From the NCBI GenBank assembly GCA_029339505.1, contig JAQISU010000097.1, forward strand, positions 3,447,001 to 3,511,000: a stretch of DNA of 64,000 nucleotides. Reading direction: 5' to 3'. The DNA is from Unio delphinus. Taxonomy: Eukaryota > Mollusca > Bivalvia > Unionida > Unionidae. Position numbers and translations under genes: made by a program. Numbering within the stretch: the first letter of the stretch is position 1; each line of letters begins with the position of its first letter. The notes below the pieces were generated by a model. That model did no database searches. It was not told where the DNA came from and saw only the letters and a list, made by a program, of their open reading frames with translations. Positions 42,436 to 55,547 of the stretch are shown piece by piece.

Positions 42436-42641
<206 letters not shown>

Positions 42642-42898
42642 TATTTAATGATCAAACTATACAGAATCTATTAATAATTATCTTCTATCAATACCCAGTT
42701 ATATACTTATTTACGATCCAGGGACCTTTTATCCAGCAACCAATTATCAACTATGAATAAAGCGTTGTATAATATTCAGTAATCTATTATCCACCGACCG
42801 GTTTATATTACCGTTACGACTTTATCTACTGTCCAGAACCAGATTATATAATATCTACCACCAACACCCCAATTATATAATATTCAACAACCATTTAT

Positions 42899-42982
42899 AT
42901 ATTAGTATGCCCCCAGTTATATTAGTATGTACCCAGTTATATTAGTATGTACCCAGTTATATTAGTATGTACCCAGTTATAT
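42899..42982. repeat. 20-bp tandem repeat, 4 copies
   Basis: Unit 'attagtatgtacccagttat'. The surrounding 42050-43080 region is also loosely repetitive, with recurring 'ctactatcca' and 'cagttat' phrases. Confidence 0.85.
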
Positions 42983-43082
42983 TTTATCCAGGGCGCAGAC
43001 TAAACCTACTTTCCACTAACTAGTTATCTGATATATACCAAGTTTCTACTTTCAACATACAGTTATTTACTATCCAACACCT

Positions 43083-43682
43083 ATCTGTAGGCTCCGTATT
43101 GCCACACAAGATAACCAACATAAAGTAGAAAATCTGGTTGACCAATGACCATTGGCCGCAAGTGTTTCAAGAAGAAAACCATTACAAATTTGACCATTTT
43201 GTTCCGTTAGAGATTTAATTAGGCTTAATGATCGAACTTACGTAATGATCAGGTAGGAAGGCAAGTTGAGTATAGAAATCTTCGGCTCGAAAGAAAACAA
43301 AATGAAACAAAATTATTTAAATACAGGCAAATTGTATAATGTAAATAAACATTTATTAAATATTTTACAATGCAAATGTAGACAGGAAATAAGTAAAAGT
43401 GTACGAAGAATGGCGGACAGCAGAGATTTCTTTATTTTGCACTTGTGCATCAACTGCTCAGAGGAAGCATGTACACTGATCTCCTATAATAAAAACGAAA
43501 ATCCGCATATTTACTTACCTAAATAAGCTAAGAAAGCTCATACATTGATGCCCCTGACAATAAAAAGGAAACCTCATACATGTATGTGCCAGAATAGAAG
43601 GAAAGCCCGTACACAGATGTTCCTGACCAGAATAAGGAAGTATGTACGTTAATGACTGACTACAGTAAGGAAGTCCATACAT
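43083..43682. other. Intergenic sequence, loosely repetitive
   Basis: Phrases of the type 'aaggaag' 'cgtacac' 'gatg' recur from 43500 to 43690. The open frame at 43266-43526 has no recognised similarity and is not called. Confidence 0.35.
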
Positions 43683-43906
43683 CAGGTGTCTAATCCGTGG
43701 CCGAGGGCCGCATAAGGCTCTGTCTGTTAGATTGTGCGACCTGCGGCTATGTAGGTAGTTTGTTTGAACATATGCATTTAAATATATATGTAAAATTAAT
43801 ATTTAGGAACTGTTGATGTTCATAAGTCCCCGACCTTAAGCATTTTATCTATATTTACCCTGCCACCCACCCCCCACCCCCCCAAAAAAATGGTTGGACA
43901 TCCCTG
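43683..43906. mobile_element. Short hAT-like MITE (224 bp)
   Basis: The left end CAGGTGTCTAATCCGTGGCC and the complement of the right end (CAGGGATGTCCAACCATT) resemble hAT ends with a GGCC..GGGCCGC interior. The flanking octamers ccatacat and tcatcaat agree at 5 of 8 positions, an aged target duplication at best. No coding capacity. Confidence 0.6.
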
Positions 43907-44167
43907 TCATCAATTGCTGTGGATAAGGAAGCGTGTACATTGGTTTGCCTGAATGGATTTAGAACAAAAGGTGAAAAACGAAGCGTTTTTATGCCGTGAA
44001 ACCTGTGTTAAATACACCAAATGGCAAACAATCAAGATACAATTTTAATAGGCTCGGTAATTGGTTTAAACGATGTCTGGCAACAATAGCTGATATTTTA
44101 AACGACTCAAATTAATGTAACCCATGTCAATATGTCAATAGTTCTGTTATTTATAGAGATATTGGCA

Positions 44168-45234
44168 TTGAGTGCTTAGACCCAATATTGCCTTCACTAA
44201 TTGATGTTATTAATATCTCTCACATCTGGGTAATTCTCATCATTTTTCAAAACTGCCATCGTAAAGCCTCTACTGAAGAAACCAACACTTGACCATAACG
44301 ATTTAAAGAACTACCGCCCAGTTTATAATCTCCCGTTCATATAAAAAAAAATCATAGAAAAAGTTGTTCTAACCCAACTTGTATCTCATCTGAATTCAAA
44401 GTCTTTTTAACAATTTACAGTCTGCATATCGTCCTTGCCACATTACTTAAACTACTCTTCTGAACGTATGTGTTACTCTAGACAGTACTCACTTATTGCA
44501 CCAACAAATGCAAGGCTGCATATCTTGAGCTGAGACACATCAGCTCCATTCGCAAATGTCTTTCAGTCGATACCACTAAAACACTTGTATGTTCATTAGT
44601 ACTTTCAAGCCTGGACTATTGTAACTCAATTCTTTCTGGTTCGTCTCAATATCTACTCCAGAAACTTCAAAACGTTCAAAACACAGCTGCTTGGATCATC
44701 TTGAAGTACCTCGATCAGAGCACAACTCACCACTGCTCTGTACCTACAATGACTATCAATTCGATACATTCGATACAGAATCAAACACAAAATTTGTTCT
44801 CTGTGCTATGTTTCACTGAAAGACTCCAGTCCAACATACCTATCGGTCCTCACCCATGTGAACACACCAGCAAGATCCTTACGCTCCTCTTCTGATAATT
44901 GTATACTCATTATTCCCACTATGAAAACGAAGTCATATGGACAACGTTCTTTTGCATACCAGGGCCCAGCAACGTGGAATGAATTATCCATTTAAATTAG
45001 ACATAAAGACACAGTGATTCCTTTTAAGAGTGTTCTTAAAACTAACCGTTTCCGACTGCAGAAACAAACTTAAAGACCTAAAATGTTTCCTACTTTAAAT
45101 ATTTTCAGCATTTTTTGTTTTACTATTTCAAGTTTTTGGGGTTTTTTGTATTCATACCAGTATAGATGTTGTAAAGCGCTTAGAGCTTCTAAAGATTAGG
45201 CGCTAAACAAAGTCCTCATTATTATTATTATTAT
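44168..45234 (+). pseudogene. CR1/Jockey-like LINE fragment with internal deletion
   Basis: It starts within the RT domain ('ttgagtgcttagacccaata'), contains 'aagaactaccgcccagttta', then jumps at about 44460 from the palm region to the sequence after YADD ('tgttactctagacagtactc'). It continues to the 3' signature and (ATT)n at 45216-45234, followed by (AGT)n to 45280. It lies tail to tail with the copy at 45990-46897. Confidence 0.85.
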
Positions 45235-45281
<47 letters not shown>

Positions 45282-45529
45282 TTGATAACATTATTAACAG
45301 AGAGGCAGATATTCAGACAGACAGACAGACAGACAAGCGAATCAAGTCAGTCAAAAATACTGACATAAAACAGCTTTGGAAATTGGTAACATCACAAATA
45401 ATGGGATAACACCCACTCCACCCAACGTCATATAAGATTTGATCCCTGATTAAGAAGATGCTAATAATAAATTATTAAGCAGTCAAGCATCGATTGTACA
45501 CCTAATTCTGCATTCGACTATCAACAGCT

Positions 45530-45836
45530 CTGGTGGTCTAGCGGTTAGAGTGTCCGTCGCGGAAGCGGGAGGTCGTGGGTTCTATCCTCTGCCGAGTCAT
45601 ACCAAAGACTTACAAAAATGGCACTAACAGCTGCCTCACTTGGCGCTCAGCATTATGAGGTTAATGTTAGGACTGGTCGGCCTGTTGTCAGGATAATGTG
45701 ACTGGGTGGGGACATCAAGCTACATGTATGCGGCATGATGCCTAGTGCTAGACATCACTATAAACTGCCTCACTGCAGACATCGTAGCGATATGGTTAAA
45801 GCTAAGTTACAAGTCCTAATCAAACAAACAAACACT
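45530..45836 (+). mobile_element. tRNA-derived SINE, type 2
   Basis: The head 'tggtggtctagcggttagag' with B-box-like 'gggttctatcc' is followed by 'gcactaacagctgcctcact', 'gttaggactggtcggcctg', the hairpin core and a tail of 'caaa' units. It sits between two LINE copies. Confidence 0.9.
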
Positions 45837-45989
45837 CGGCTATTCTTCAGCTTGATCAATACAATCAGGGGAGATATACTGCATAGAGTACATATTGTGT
45901 TTATAGTAATATAAGAATACGATAACTAGTTACTTCCCTTTAACACTCATAGCCGCCTGTTCTCTTCGTCAGTACAATCTTGTGCTCGC

Positions 45990-46021
<32 letters not shown>

Positions 46022-46897
46022 AATTTGTATAGCGCCTAATCTTTAGAAGCTCTAAGCGCTTTACACATCTATAAATGATATGACTACACTAAAGAAAAAC
46101 AAATAGCAAACACCATGAAATTGGAAAACATAAAAACATGCTGAAACGTATAATATACAAAACAGTATTAGGTCTATAAGTTTCTTCCTTCAAAGATGAG
46201 TTTTAAGAGCACTCTTAAAAGGGACCACTGTGTCTTTGTGTCTAATTTCAATAGTCAATTCGTTCAACATCACCGGGCCCTGGTATGCAAAAGAACGTTG
46301 TCCATATGACTTCGTTTTCATAGTGGGAACAATGATTATACAATTGTCAGAAGAAGAGCGTAAGGATCTTGCTGGTGTATACACATGGGTGAGGACCGAT
46401 AGGTATGTTGGACTGGAGTCTTTCAGTGAAACATATCACAGAGAACAAATTTTGTGTTTGATTCTGTATCGAATTAATAGCCAGTGTGTGTAGGATACAG
46501 AGCAGTGTTGATGTGTGCTCTGATCGAGGTACTCTAAAATTGATCCGAGCAGCTGTGTTTTTGAACTTTTTAAAGTTTCTGGAGTAAATATTGTGACGAA
46601 CCAGACAGAATTGAGTTACAATAGTCCAGTGTTTTTAGTGGCATCAACTGAAAGATATTTTCGAATGGAACTGATGCGTCTCAGTTCAAGATATGCAGCC
46701 TTGCATATGTTCATGACATGTTGGTGCAATGTAGGAGTACTGTCTAGAGTAACGCCTAGGTTTCGTACTGACTGTGAGAATTTAATGTTGGTGTTGTTGA
46801 TATTTATTGTCTGAGGTAAAGGATCTGAATGAGAAAGTCTTTATGTTGTAATTAGAATGGCCTCAGTTTTATCATCATTCATCTACAGCTTCTTGCA
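45990..46897 (-). pseudogene. CR1/Jockey-like LINE, 3' half fragment
   Basis: On the minus strand it runs from the region around the YADD box to the 3' signature and (TTA)n at 45990-46016. Stretches such as YTPARSLRSSSDN and TMKTKSYGQRSFAYQGP match the fuller copy. The frame is broken in several places. Confidence 0.87.
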
Positions 46898-47093
46898 TAC
46901 GAGGTGTTCTGTAACCACTGGAGTTTGTTATGAAGATTATGTGTGAATATTCAATCCATGTGCAAAATATTCCAGTTTATATTGCTTACAATGTGAATTG
47001 ATTCTGTGTACACTTTATTTTCACAAACGCTGCAACACTTGACCTTTGATTTATTCATGGTTTGATGACTAGTTTGTTTGTGTTTGTTTATGT

Positions 47094-47158
<65 letters not shown>

Positions 47159-47567
47159 GGTACCGTATGTTTTGTAAGCTATATGCTGTCATATGTCGTC
47201 ACTGCTAAAAGAAAATTATATTCTAATGATAGTTCTTCTCGATGCAGTTAAGGCCAACCTAGATATCAAAAGCAGTGCCAAAGAGAGCGATCACGGGCCC
47301 TGAGTTAAGAAACACCGGGGCCTCTACTTGTTCTTGATAAAACAATATTTTAAAAAAATTCATTTATAAAATTAAAAGTGTTGTTCGACCCGTGCCTTAG
47401 GAGTAGTTAATGAGACTGTTTAGAGACAATGGCAAATTACATTACAGACACATAGCACGTTTGGAGACAAGGTTTTAAAAATCACCCTGGGTACGTTTAC
47501 ATGGGAAATAGTGATTTTATATAGCGACATGGGAATCGAGAGTTCGTTCTATAGAGATAACGGGACT
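46898..47567. other. Intergenic sequence with a (CT)n tract
   Basis: (CT)n at 47098-47154 is the only feature. The rest shows no gene. Confidence 0.5.
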
Positions 47568-47926
47568 GGAATAGGAATAGTGAGATGACGTCACGGTACT
47601 GGACATTGAAAGCAATGTCTACCAGGTGTTCTATATTATTATATCCAGTCCTATGTCCAGCCCCGCCAAGTATTGTTTTAGTGGTGTAGTTTATGAAATA
47701 TCTGAATTGCCCGCTATCCGCTACCCGCTGCACTAGCTGTACTTATCTGATACCCGCTGAAATAGATTACCGGTAACTTACGCGTTACACGCTACCTGAT
47801 ACCTGCTGACCTAGATGATCTTACCACTGAACTAGCTGTTTGATTTTTGGCCTGATTGAGGTCAGCTACTTGCCACATTGTTGCCAATGTCTAGTACCGT
47901 GACGTCACCTCACCTATTCCAATTCC
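47568..47926. mobile_element. Fold-back element with 50-bp inverted arms
   Basis: Arms 47568-47617 and 47876-47926 are complementary over almost their whole length and share TGACGTCACGGTACT exactly. The loop of about 258 bases contains repeated 'acccgctg' and 'actagctg' phrases. No coding capacity. No target duplication was recognised, so the element may extend further outwards. Confidence 0.7.
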
Positions 47927-47929
47927 TTT

Positions 47930-48439
47930 GTCACTATATCACCATGAAAGGCTATAACGCTTGGATATACAGGTAAGCTTAGATAGATCATCCAGTGGAT
48001 ATACATAGACATATAAAACATACAGAACACTTAATCTATAAAATCGATTAAAACAATTTTAGGCATGAAAGCCAATCTTTTCGAGGCATATGACTGGTTC
48101 TTAAAACGGACCTTTGGGTTTCTTCTATTTTCATACAAATCCAAAATATTATATCCACACAAAAGTACGCGAACGCATACAAGCACATTCTACTATCCAC
48201 ACAAACATACTCTACCACACACACACACACACACGCACACGCACACACTACTATCCACAAAAATATACGCTCACGCATACAAACACCAAATATACTATCC
48301 CCACTAACGTACGCACACGCATACAAACATACAAACTACTATCAACACAACCCCCAAGTATATCAACACAACGTACGCGCAGATATACATATATTTCTTC
48401 GATGTCTGCAGTACGCGCAGATATACATATATTTCTTCG
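47930..48439. other. CA-rich sequence and a 38-bp duplication
   Basis: (CA)n-like tracts lie at 48140-48260. A 38-base unit ('gtacgcgcagatatacatat' plus 'atttcttcgatgtctgca') occurs twice at 48371-48448, the second merging with the end of the next SINE. Confidence 0.7.
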
Positions 48440-48690
48440 ATGTCTGCAGTGTGGCAGTTAATAGTGATGTCTAGCACTGAGGCATCATGCCGCAGACACG
48501 TAGCATTTTATCCCACCCAGTCACATTATCCTGACACCTGGCCGACCAGCCTTAACACAAGCCCAGTAATGCTGAGCGACCAGCGAAGCAGCTGTTGGTA
48601 CCAGTCTTTGGTATGACTCGGCCATGGTTCGAACTCGCGACCTCTCGTAAACGCTCTAACCACCAGGCCAAATGAGCGGTAATTTGGGTA
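48440..48690 (-). mobile_element. tRNA-derived SINE, type 2
   Basis: On the minus strand: a degenerate head with 'ggttcgaac', then 'accaacagctgcttcgctgg', the core ('ccggccaggtgtcaggata' variants) and 'ctgccacactgcagacatcg' at the end. It is missing the A-rich tail. Confidence 0.85.
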
Positions 48691-49133
48691 ACATTATGCT
48701 TCTTACCTTTAACAAAATGCCATACAAAACACAGCAATGCTATACCGTACGTGAGTTATTGTTATATAGGTATAAGGCCTATTTATAGATTTTGTCACGT
48801 AGTAAGCATTGTATAAAGTTTAACACACTCAAGATGGGCCTTATTCCTAGCTCTTAACTTCTGTTATGCCAAATTTAATCTGTTGTCACAATACATGTAC
48901 TGCTTTTGAAGTAATACGGTATTTATACCTTTGACGCCTAATATTTTCGTTCCTTAGTTCTTACTCTCTTCGTCTTTTCTCGTTAAATCATAAAGAAACG
49001 AAGCATGCACACGAATTGAATGTTCGGTATATTATATTTTTAGATGCATATGTCAGTATTTAATTTACATACCATGACCCAGATTGTATTACGTTGGGAG
49101 TACGGGTGAGGTAAGCTTTCACGGGTGAGCGCA

Positions 49134-49178
<45 letters not shown>

Positions 49179-49349
49179 TTATCAACACTTTATCAACACA
49201 AGAAGGCATCTTATACAGATGCAGTAAAAAGTAAATGGGTCCAACAACACCTACAAAACCATAATAGCAACAATACAATAATTAATGGAAAACCTAAAGG
49301 ATCTTTTGCAGACAACGCAAACAAAATAAAGAATATGTGATTTATTACA
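48691..49349. other. Intergenic sequence with a (GT)n tract
   Basis: (GT)n occupies 49136-49176. No gene was recognised; the N-terminus of the Penelope-like element may start near the end of this stretch. Confidence 0.4.
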
Positions 49350-51540
49350 ATGCACAACAAGAACATCCGGAGGGACGAAAAGAAAAGGGAGAGGGAAATC
49401 GAAAGAGGAAAAGAAACTGTGTTAAACCTTTCTATTCTAACTAATAGTGATTGCATTCTTTTAGGTATCATATTGTCCTTGAACCAAAGTGCACGAAAAT
49501 ATTAATTTAGCAGAAGCAGTTTTCCAATATAAGATCTTTAAAAACTAAAATAATTTTTCTCATAATCGTGTACATATTCACAATATAGAAGTATTTTCCT
49601 ACAAAATAAACCATTTTTCAAACTATGAAAAAGAATCGTCATTTGCACCTTCTAGTGGCCACGATATTTATCTCGATTTTTATATTGAAGCAACTAAATA
49701 ATAAATTTTAAATAGCTGTCCTAAAGAAACATTTTACAAACATATCTACAGAAGAACTAAATTCTTTACGTATCTTATCAAAAGAGGAAAGTATTAATTT
49801 TAATAAAGCTGATAAGTCTATCACCATAGTAATAATGAATAAGGAAGATTATATTAAAGAAGCAGAAAGACAATTAAATGATGAAGTGTGTTATGCAAAA
49901 CTTTCATCTAATCCTTCTGAAGAAATTAAAGATAAAAAATAAGCAAATGTATTAATGAAATCTCTATATACAATTGTTCCATGTATGATGAACTAGATAT
50001 CTTCCCAAATAAAATACGCACACCTCAGTTTTATATTTTACCCAGAAATAAAAAAATAAAAAGCCTAATAAGTCACTACCTTTAGGACATCCAGTTAGAC
50101 CCATTTTTTCATCATATGACTCGATTACAAATAATATATCCCCTTATATTGATCATATTTTACAGTCCCTAATGAAATCACTACCTTCATATCTCGATAA
50201 TACTTTTGATTTCATTACCAAATTGAAATCTTTACCGAAACTAACCGAAATTCTTTCTAGTTACGCTTCATGTGGTTTCCATCTTCACGAATATACCACA
50301 AAATAATGGTATCGAAGCGTTTAAATATTATCTTGAAGAAAACGAATATACATGGAACCTATCAAAAGAACATGTTTGTGATTTGATAAAATTTGTGCTC
50401 GAAAAAAAAAACATTTTTCAGTTTGGTAATACAAACTATCTTCAAACGTTGGGAACAGCAATAGGTAGCCCTATGGTACCTTCTTATGCATCTTTATTGA
50501 TCGGGAAATTAGAAAATTTCGAAATAAATGCCTTTTAAAACCAGATGTTTGGTTAAGATTTTAAAACCAGATGTTTGCTTAAGGTTTTAAAACCAGATGT
50601 TTGGTTAAGATTTTAAAACCAGATGTTTGGTTTAGATTTTTAGACGATATCTTACTGATTTGGAGTCATTCATTAGAAGACCTTTATTATTTTATAGACT
50701 GTTTAAATAAATTACATCCAACAATAAAATTTATCTTCAATATGTCTAAAACTAAAGTATCAATTTTGGATGTTGCGGTCATGAAAATTGAAAAATAATG
50801 ACATCACTACCATGGTTCATGTTAAAAACACTAATATTCATCAATATATTGAATATTCTTCATGCCCTCCTAAATCATGTAAAAATGGGATACCATACAG
50901 TCAATCGAGAAGATACGGAATAATTGTTTATGATGGCACTGTTTTAAAATCATCTTAGCAGAGTTAGGTCAGCATTTTTCAAATAGAAATTAACCTATTG
51001 ACATCATTGATACTGCTTTCCAAAAAGTACCTTCTCTTACACAACCGGAATCATTACAACGTAAAATAAAAAAAAGAAATGAAAACATTATTCATTTTGT
51101 TATTGAATATATTCAAAGTTTGCCTAATATAGGTAAGATTATCAATAAATATTAGGATTTATTAAAATTATCAAGTAAGGCAAGTATTAAATTGCTACAC
51201 AAAAGCAATCCTACACTTGCTTATAAAAGGACTAAATCATCTGCAAGATTTCATAATTAATTCTAAACTTCATATAAAATGGATAAACAAATATTTAAAC
51301 GTATGAACCAACATAGATCAGACTTTTAAAAAAAAATAATAATATCGATCAACCACTTTCATCGCATGTTGCCACACATTTTAACAAGAGTTCCCATACT
51401 GTGCAAGATTTCTCCTTTCAATCTATTGTTATGGCTGATTCTGAGATGGAACGTCTACTAAAGGAAACCTAGTGGAGCCACCGTCTTAATTCGATATACA
51501 TGTATCCAAAAGGTCTAAATTCCAAAACACTGCACGAAGT
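49350..51540 (+). pseudogene. Penelope-like retroelement, decayed
   Basis: The order of remnants is that of Penelope-like elements: an N-terminal stretch (49400-49700, NLAEAV, HNRVHIHN), 'NKADKSITIVIMNKEDYI' near 49810, IFTNIPQNNGIEAF and YLQTLGTAIGSPMVPSYASL (50280-50510), the catalytic box FRFLDDILLIWSH (50630-50670), HPTIKFIF, PYSQSRR, and a C-terminal piece (VATHFNKSSHTVQDFSF, then RLNS.YM.PKGLN) that in relatives lies around the GIY-YIG endonuclease. The GIY-YIG core itself appears lost near 51240-51330. Stops and frame changes make it inactive. A 26-base tandem expansion sits just before the catalytic box. Confidence 0.85.
50531..50640. repeat. 26-bp tandem expansion within the RT frame
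   Basis: 'ttttaaaaccagatgtttgg' plus 'ttaaga' recurs four times (landmarks 50541, 50567, 50593, 50619). The single ancestral unit encodes KPDVW just ahead of FRFLDD. Confidence 0.9.
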
Positions 51541-51689
51541 TCATAATCGTTTTTCTTTTCTTTCCGTATTTTTGTTTGTGTATGTCCTTTGCTTACAATT
51601 AGTTAATAATAATTGTAGCTTAATCTAATTTACAATATAACTTTTAAGCTAAATATCATAAAAATAAATTTACTCATTCTTTAAATATG

Positions 51690-52150
51690 AAAGGAAGTTT
51701 TAAATTTAATTCTCAATTTAATGATTAATTATTTTTAATTTAATTCTCAATTTAATGATTAATTATTTTTAATTTAATTCTCAATTTAATGATTAATTAT
51801 TTTAAATTTAATTCTCAATTTAATGATTAATTATTTTTAATTTATTTCTCAATTTAATGATTAATTATTTCAAATTTAATTCTCAATTTAATGATTAATT
51901 ATTTTTAATTTAATTCTCAATTTAATGATTAATTATTTTTAATTTAATTCTCAATTTAATGATTAATTATTTTTAATTTAATTCTCAATTTAATGATTAA
52001 TTATTTTTAATTTATTTCTCAAATTAAATTAATGATTAATTATTTTTAATTTAATTCTCAATTTAATGATTAATTATTTTTAATTTAATTCTCAATTTAA
52101 TGATTAATTATTTTAAATTTAATTCTCAATTTAATGATTAATTATTTTTA
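51690..52150. repeat. 34-bp minisatellite, about 13 copies
   Basis: The unit 'ctcaatttaatgattaatta' plus 'tttttaatttaatt' contains only one C and few G. One copy carries a small 'aaattaa' insertion near 52020. Confidence 0.93.
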
Positions 52151-52222
52151 AATGCCTGATTATACGTATTATGCACACGATAATAAATATTATTATATAA
52201 ATTGAATTCTGATGAAATATTG

Positions 52223-52229
52223 AAGATTC

Positions 52230-52293
<64 letters not shown>

Positions 52294-55187
52294 GGACTTT
52301 GTATAGCGCCTAATCTTTCGAAGCTCTAAGCGCTTTACACCATCAATATGACTACACTACAGAACAACAAATGACAAAAACAATGAAATTGGAAAACAAA
52401 AACATGCTGAAACCATATAAGATACAAAACATGATTAGGTCGCTAAGTTTGTCTCTGCAGTCGAAACAGGTGAGTCTTAAAAGCAATCTTAAAAGGGACC
52501 ACTGTCTAATTTTAATGGGCAATTCGTTCCACGTCGACGGGCCCTGGTGTGCAAACGAAAGTTGTCCATATGACTTTGTTTTCACCTTGGGAACAATGAG
52601 TATACGACTATCAGAAGAAGAGCATAAGGATCTAGTTGGTGTATACACATGGATGAGGCTGGATAGGTATGTTGGACTGGAGTCTGTCATTGAAACATAG
52701 CACAGAAAACAAATTTTGTGTTTGATTCTGTATCGAATTGATAGCCAATGTAGGGTACAGAGCAGTGGTGAGTTGTGCTCTGATCGAGGTACTCTAAAGA
52801 TGATCCGCGCAGCTGTGTTTTGAACTTTTTGAAGTTTCTGGAGTAAATATTGTGACGAATTAGACAGAATTAAGTTAGAATAGTCCAGTCTTGAAAGTAC
52901 CAATGAACACACAAGTGTTTTAGTGGCATCAACTGAAAGATATTTACGAATGGAACTCATGCGTCTCAATTCAAGATAATGCAGCCTTGCATATGCTCAT
53001 GACATGTTGGTACAATGTGAGAGTACTGTGTAGAGTAACGCCTAGATTCCGTACTGACTGTGAGAATTTAATATTAGTGTTGCTGATATTTACTGTCTGA
53101 GGTAAAGGATGTGAATGAGAAAGTCTTTGTGTTGTGATCAGAATAGCCTCAGTTTTATCATCATACATCTGCAGCTTGTTACATGTCATCCATGATTTCT
53201 CATCAGAAATCAACTTCTCTACTCCATGGATGGTAGCATCAACTTCAGTTGGGTGGCTAGACTTGTATATTTGGGTGTCATCAGCATACAATTGGTGCGA
53301 CACTGGATGATGATCTATGACACTTGAGAGCGGCTGAGTATACAGAATGAAGAGAACAGGTCCAAGAACAGATCCCTGTGGAACACCACAAATACGTCAA
53401 CTGGGCTGAAGTGTATTCCATATAATTTGTGTCCTGTTGACTAAGTAGGACTTGAACAAATGTAAGGCTATATTCTGAATGCCAAATACATGCTGGAGAC
53501 GGTGAAGTAATATATTATGGTCTATTGTGTCAAATACTGCAGATAAATCCAGGAGAGTGAGGATTGTAATATTTCCACTATCCAAAGCAGAGAGAATGTC
53601 ACTAAATACTTTCAGAAGAGTAGTTTCCGTACTGTGGCAAGGGCAATATGCAGACTGTACATTGCTGAAAAGACTGTTTGAATTCAAATGAGATACAAGT
53701 TGAGTTAGAACAACCTTTTCTAAGAATTTTTATATGAATGGGAGATTAGAAACTGGGCGGTAGTTCTTTAAAACGTTATGGCCCAGTGTTGGTTTCTTCA
53801 GCAGTGGCTTTTACGATGGCAGTTTTGAAAAATAATGGGAATTCCCCTAATGAGAGAGATATATTAATAACATCAGTTAGTGAAGGCAATATTGGGTCTA
53901 AGCACTCAAGCAGCAGTGATGTCAGAATTGGATCAAGTTCACAAGACTTTGATGCACTTTTCATCACGATTGTCCGTACTAGATCAATAGAAACAGGTTC
54001 AAATGCTCCTAACGGTTGTCGCTGAAATTCTGTATCATAACTGTATGATGACGAATCAGTTGAAATTGTGCTGTCAAGCGAATCTCTAATGGTTTGTACT
54101 TTGTCATCGAAGAAAGTTGCAAATTGGTCTGGTAGGTCTAGTGGAGAGAAGGTTGTTGGAAGTGGTGTACATTTGTTCCTTGACGTTAGTTTGTTAGTTA
54201 TCTCGAAGAGCTCTTTGCAGCTGGAACTCTCCGTGATCTTAGTACTGTAGTGGGATGATTTGGCTAAATGGACTATGTTTGTGACGTTCTTCTTAGCGGC
54301 TTCGTAGATTTGTTTATGAATAGTGAGTCTGGTGGAAAGCCAAAGCCTCTCTGCTTTTCGGCGATATCTTTTAGCAGTGTGAAGCTGGTCCCTAACACTG
54401 CTATACCATGGAGAACACTTTTTTTTCCACATCCGCGACAGTTGCGGGGGAACGACTTGATGGAGTAATCGCTGGGTGTTAAATTCCCACACTTAGATTC
54501 ATCACCTGCAGAATGTAACCAAGTTTCTGTCAGAAAGAAGAAGCCAATATTCTGGTCGTTGCTAAAATTAACAATTTCTGTCCGCTTTGCCGGTGATCCT
54601 ACTGATTGAGCGTTGAATAATGCAATACGTAGCGGTATCCCTGGGACAGTTGACACAACGGTTGACGATTTAAGAGGAATTTGAACCAGGTTATTAAAAT
54701 TAACGGCAGAAATTTTAAGTTGTTTATCCGTTACGGGCGAAAGGGAAATAACTGGAATTTTTCTTCCTGTTCTACGCCGGCCAGCTTTGAAAGAACGTTT
54801 CTTTTTTCGCTTCCGTTTACATTTAAGAAATGATGAATGTATTGCCAGTTCGTTTAGTCTTGAGCACAATGTAGTATCTAGAACCAAGGTGTGGTCATTT
54901 AAAACAATAATGAAGGTCCGTTGTATTGTAAGCGGTCACGTGACGGCGGTTTATTCAAAAACAAATGACGTCTTATCATTGGGACAAAACAGCTGAGAAA
55001 AATTCTACTTGTTCTCGTTTCCAAAACAAGGAGATGAATTAACACATACGAACGGAACAGCCAATGCATGATGAAACACAATAATGTAGACGATGATAGA
55101 GAACAAGCACAAATATTATAAATATACCACAAAATCGGAAGAGCTTATCTCGAGCAGTTAAGCGATGGCGGCCATATATTTATTAAT
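52223..55187 (-). pseudogene. CR1/Jockey-like LINE, most complete copy, endonuclease mostly deleted
   Basis: Read on the minus strand from about 55187: a 5' region; a basic N-terminal stretch (KCKRKRKKKRSFKAGRRR); the start of the endonuclease (LRIALFNAQSVGSP, LTETWLH); then a jump at about 54420-54432 straight to the part before the RT; the RT itself ([47 protein letters not shown] at 53288-53277); and a C-terminal region (CSLVLSRLDYSN, QKVQNTAARI). It ends with the 3' signature and (TTA)n at 52223-52291. The copy at 34312 keeps about 690 bases missing here. Frame breaks near 53700, 53390 and 52970 make it inactive. Confidence 0.92.
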
Positions 55188-55194
55188 ATATTAG

Positions 55195-55544
<350 letters not shown>

Positions 55545-55547
<3 letters not shown>

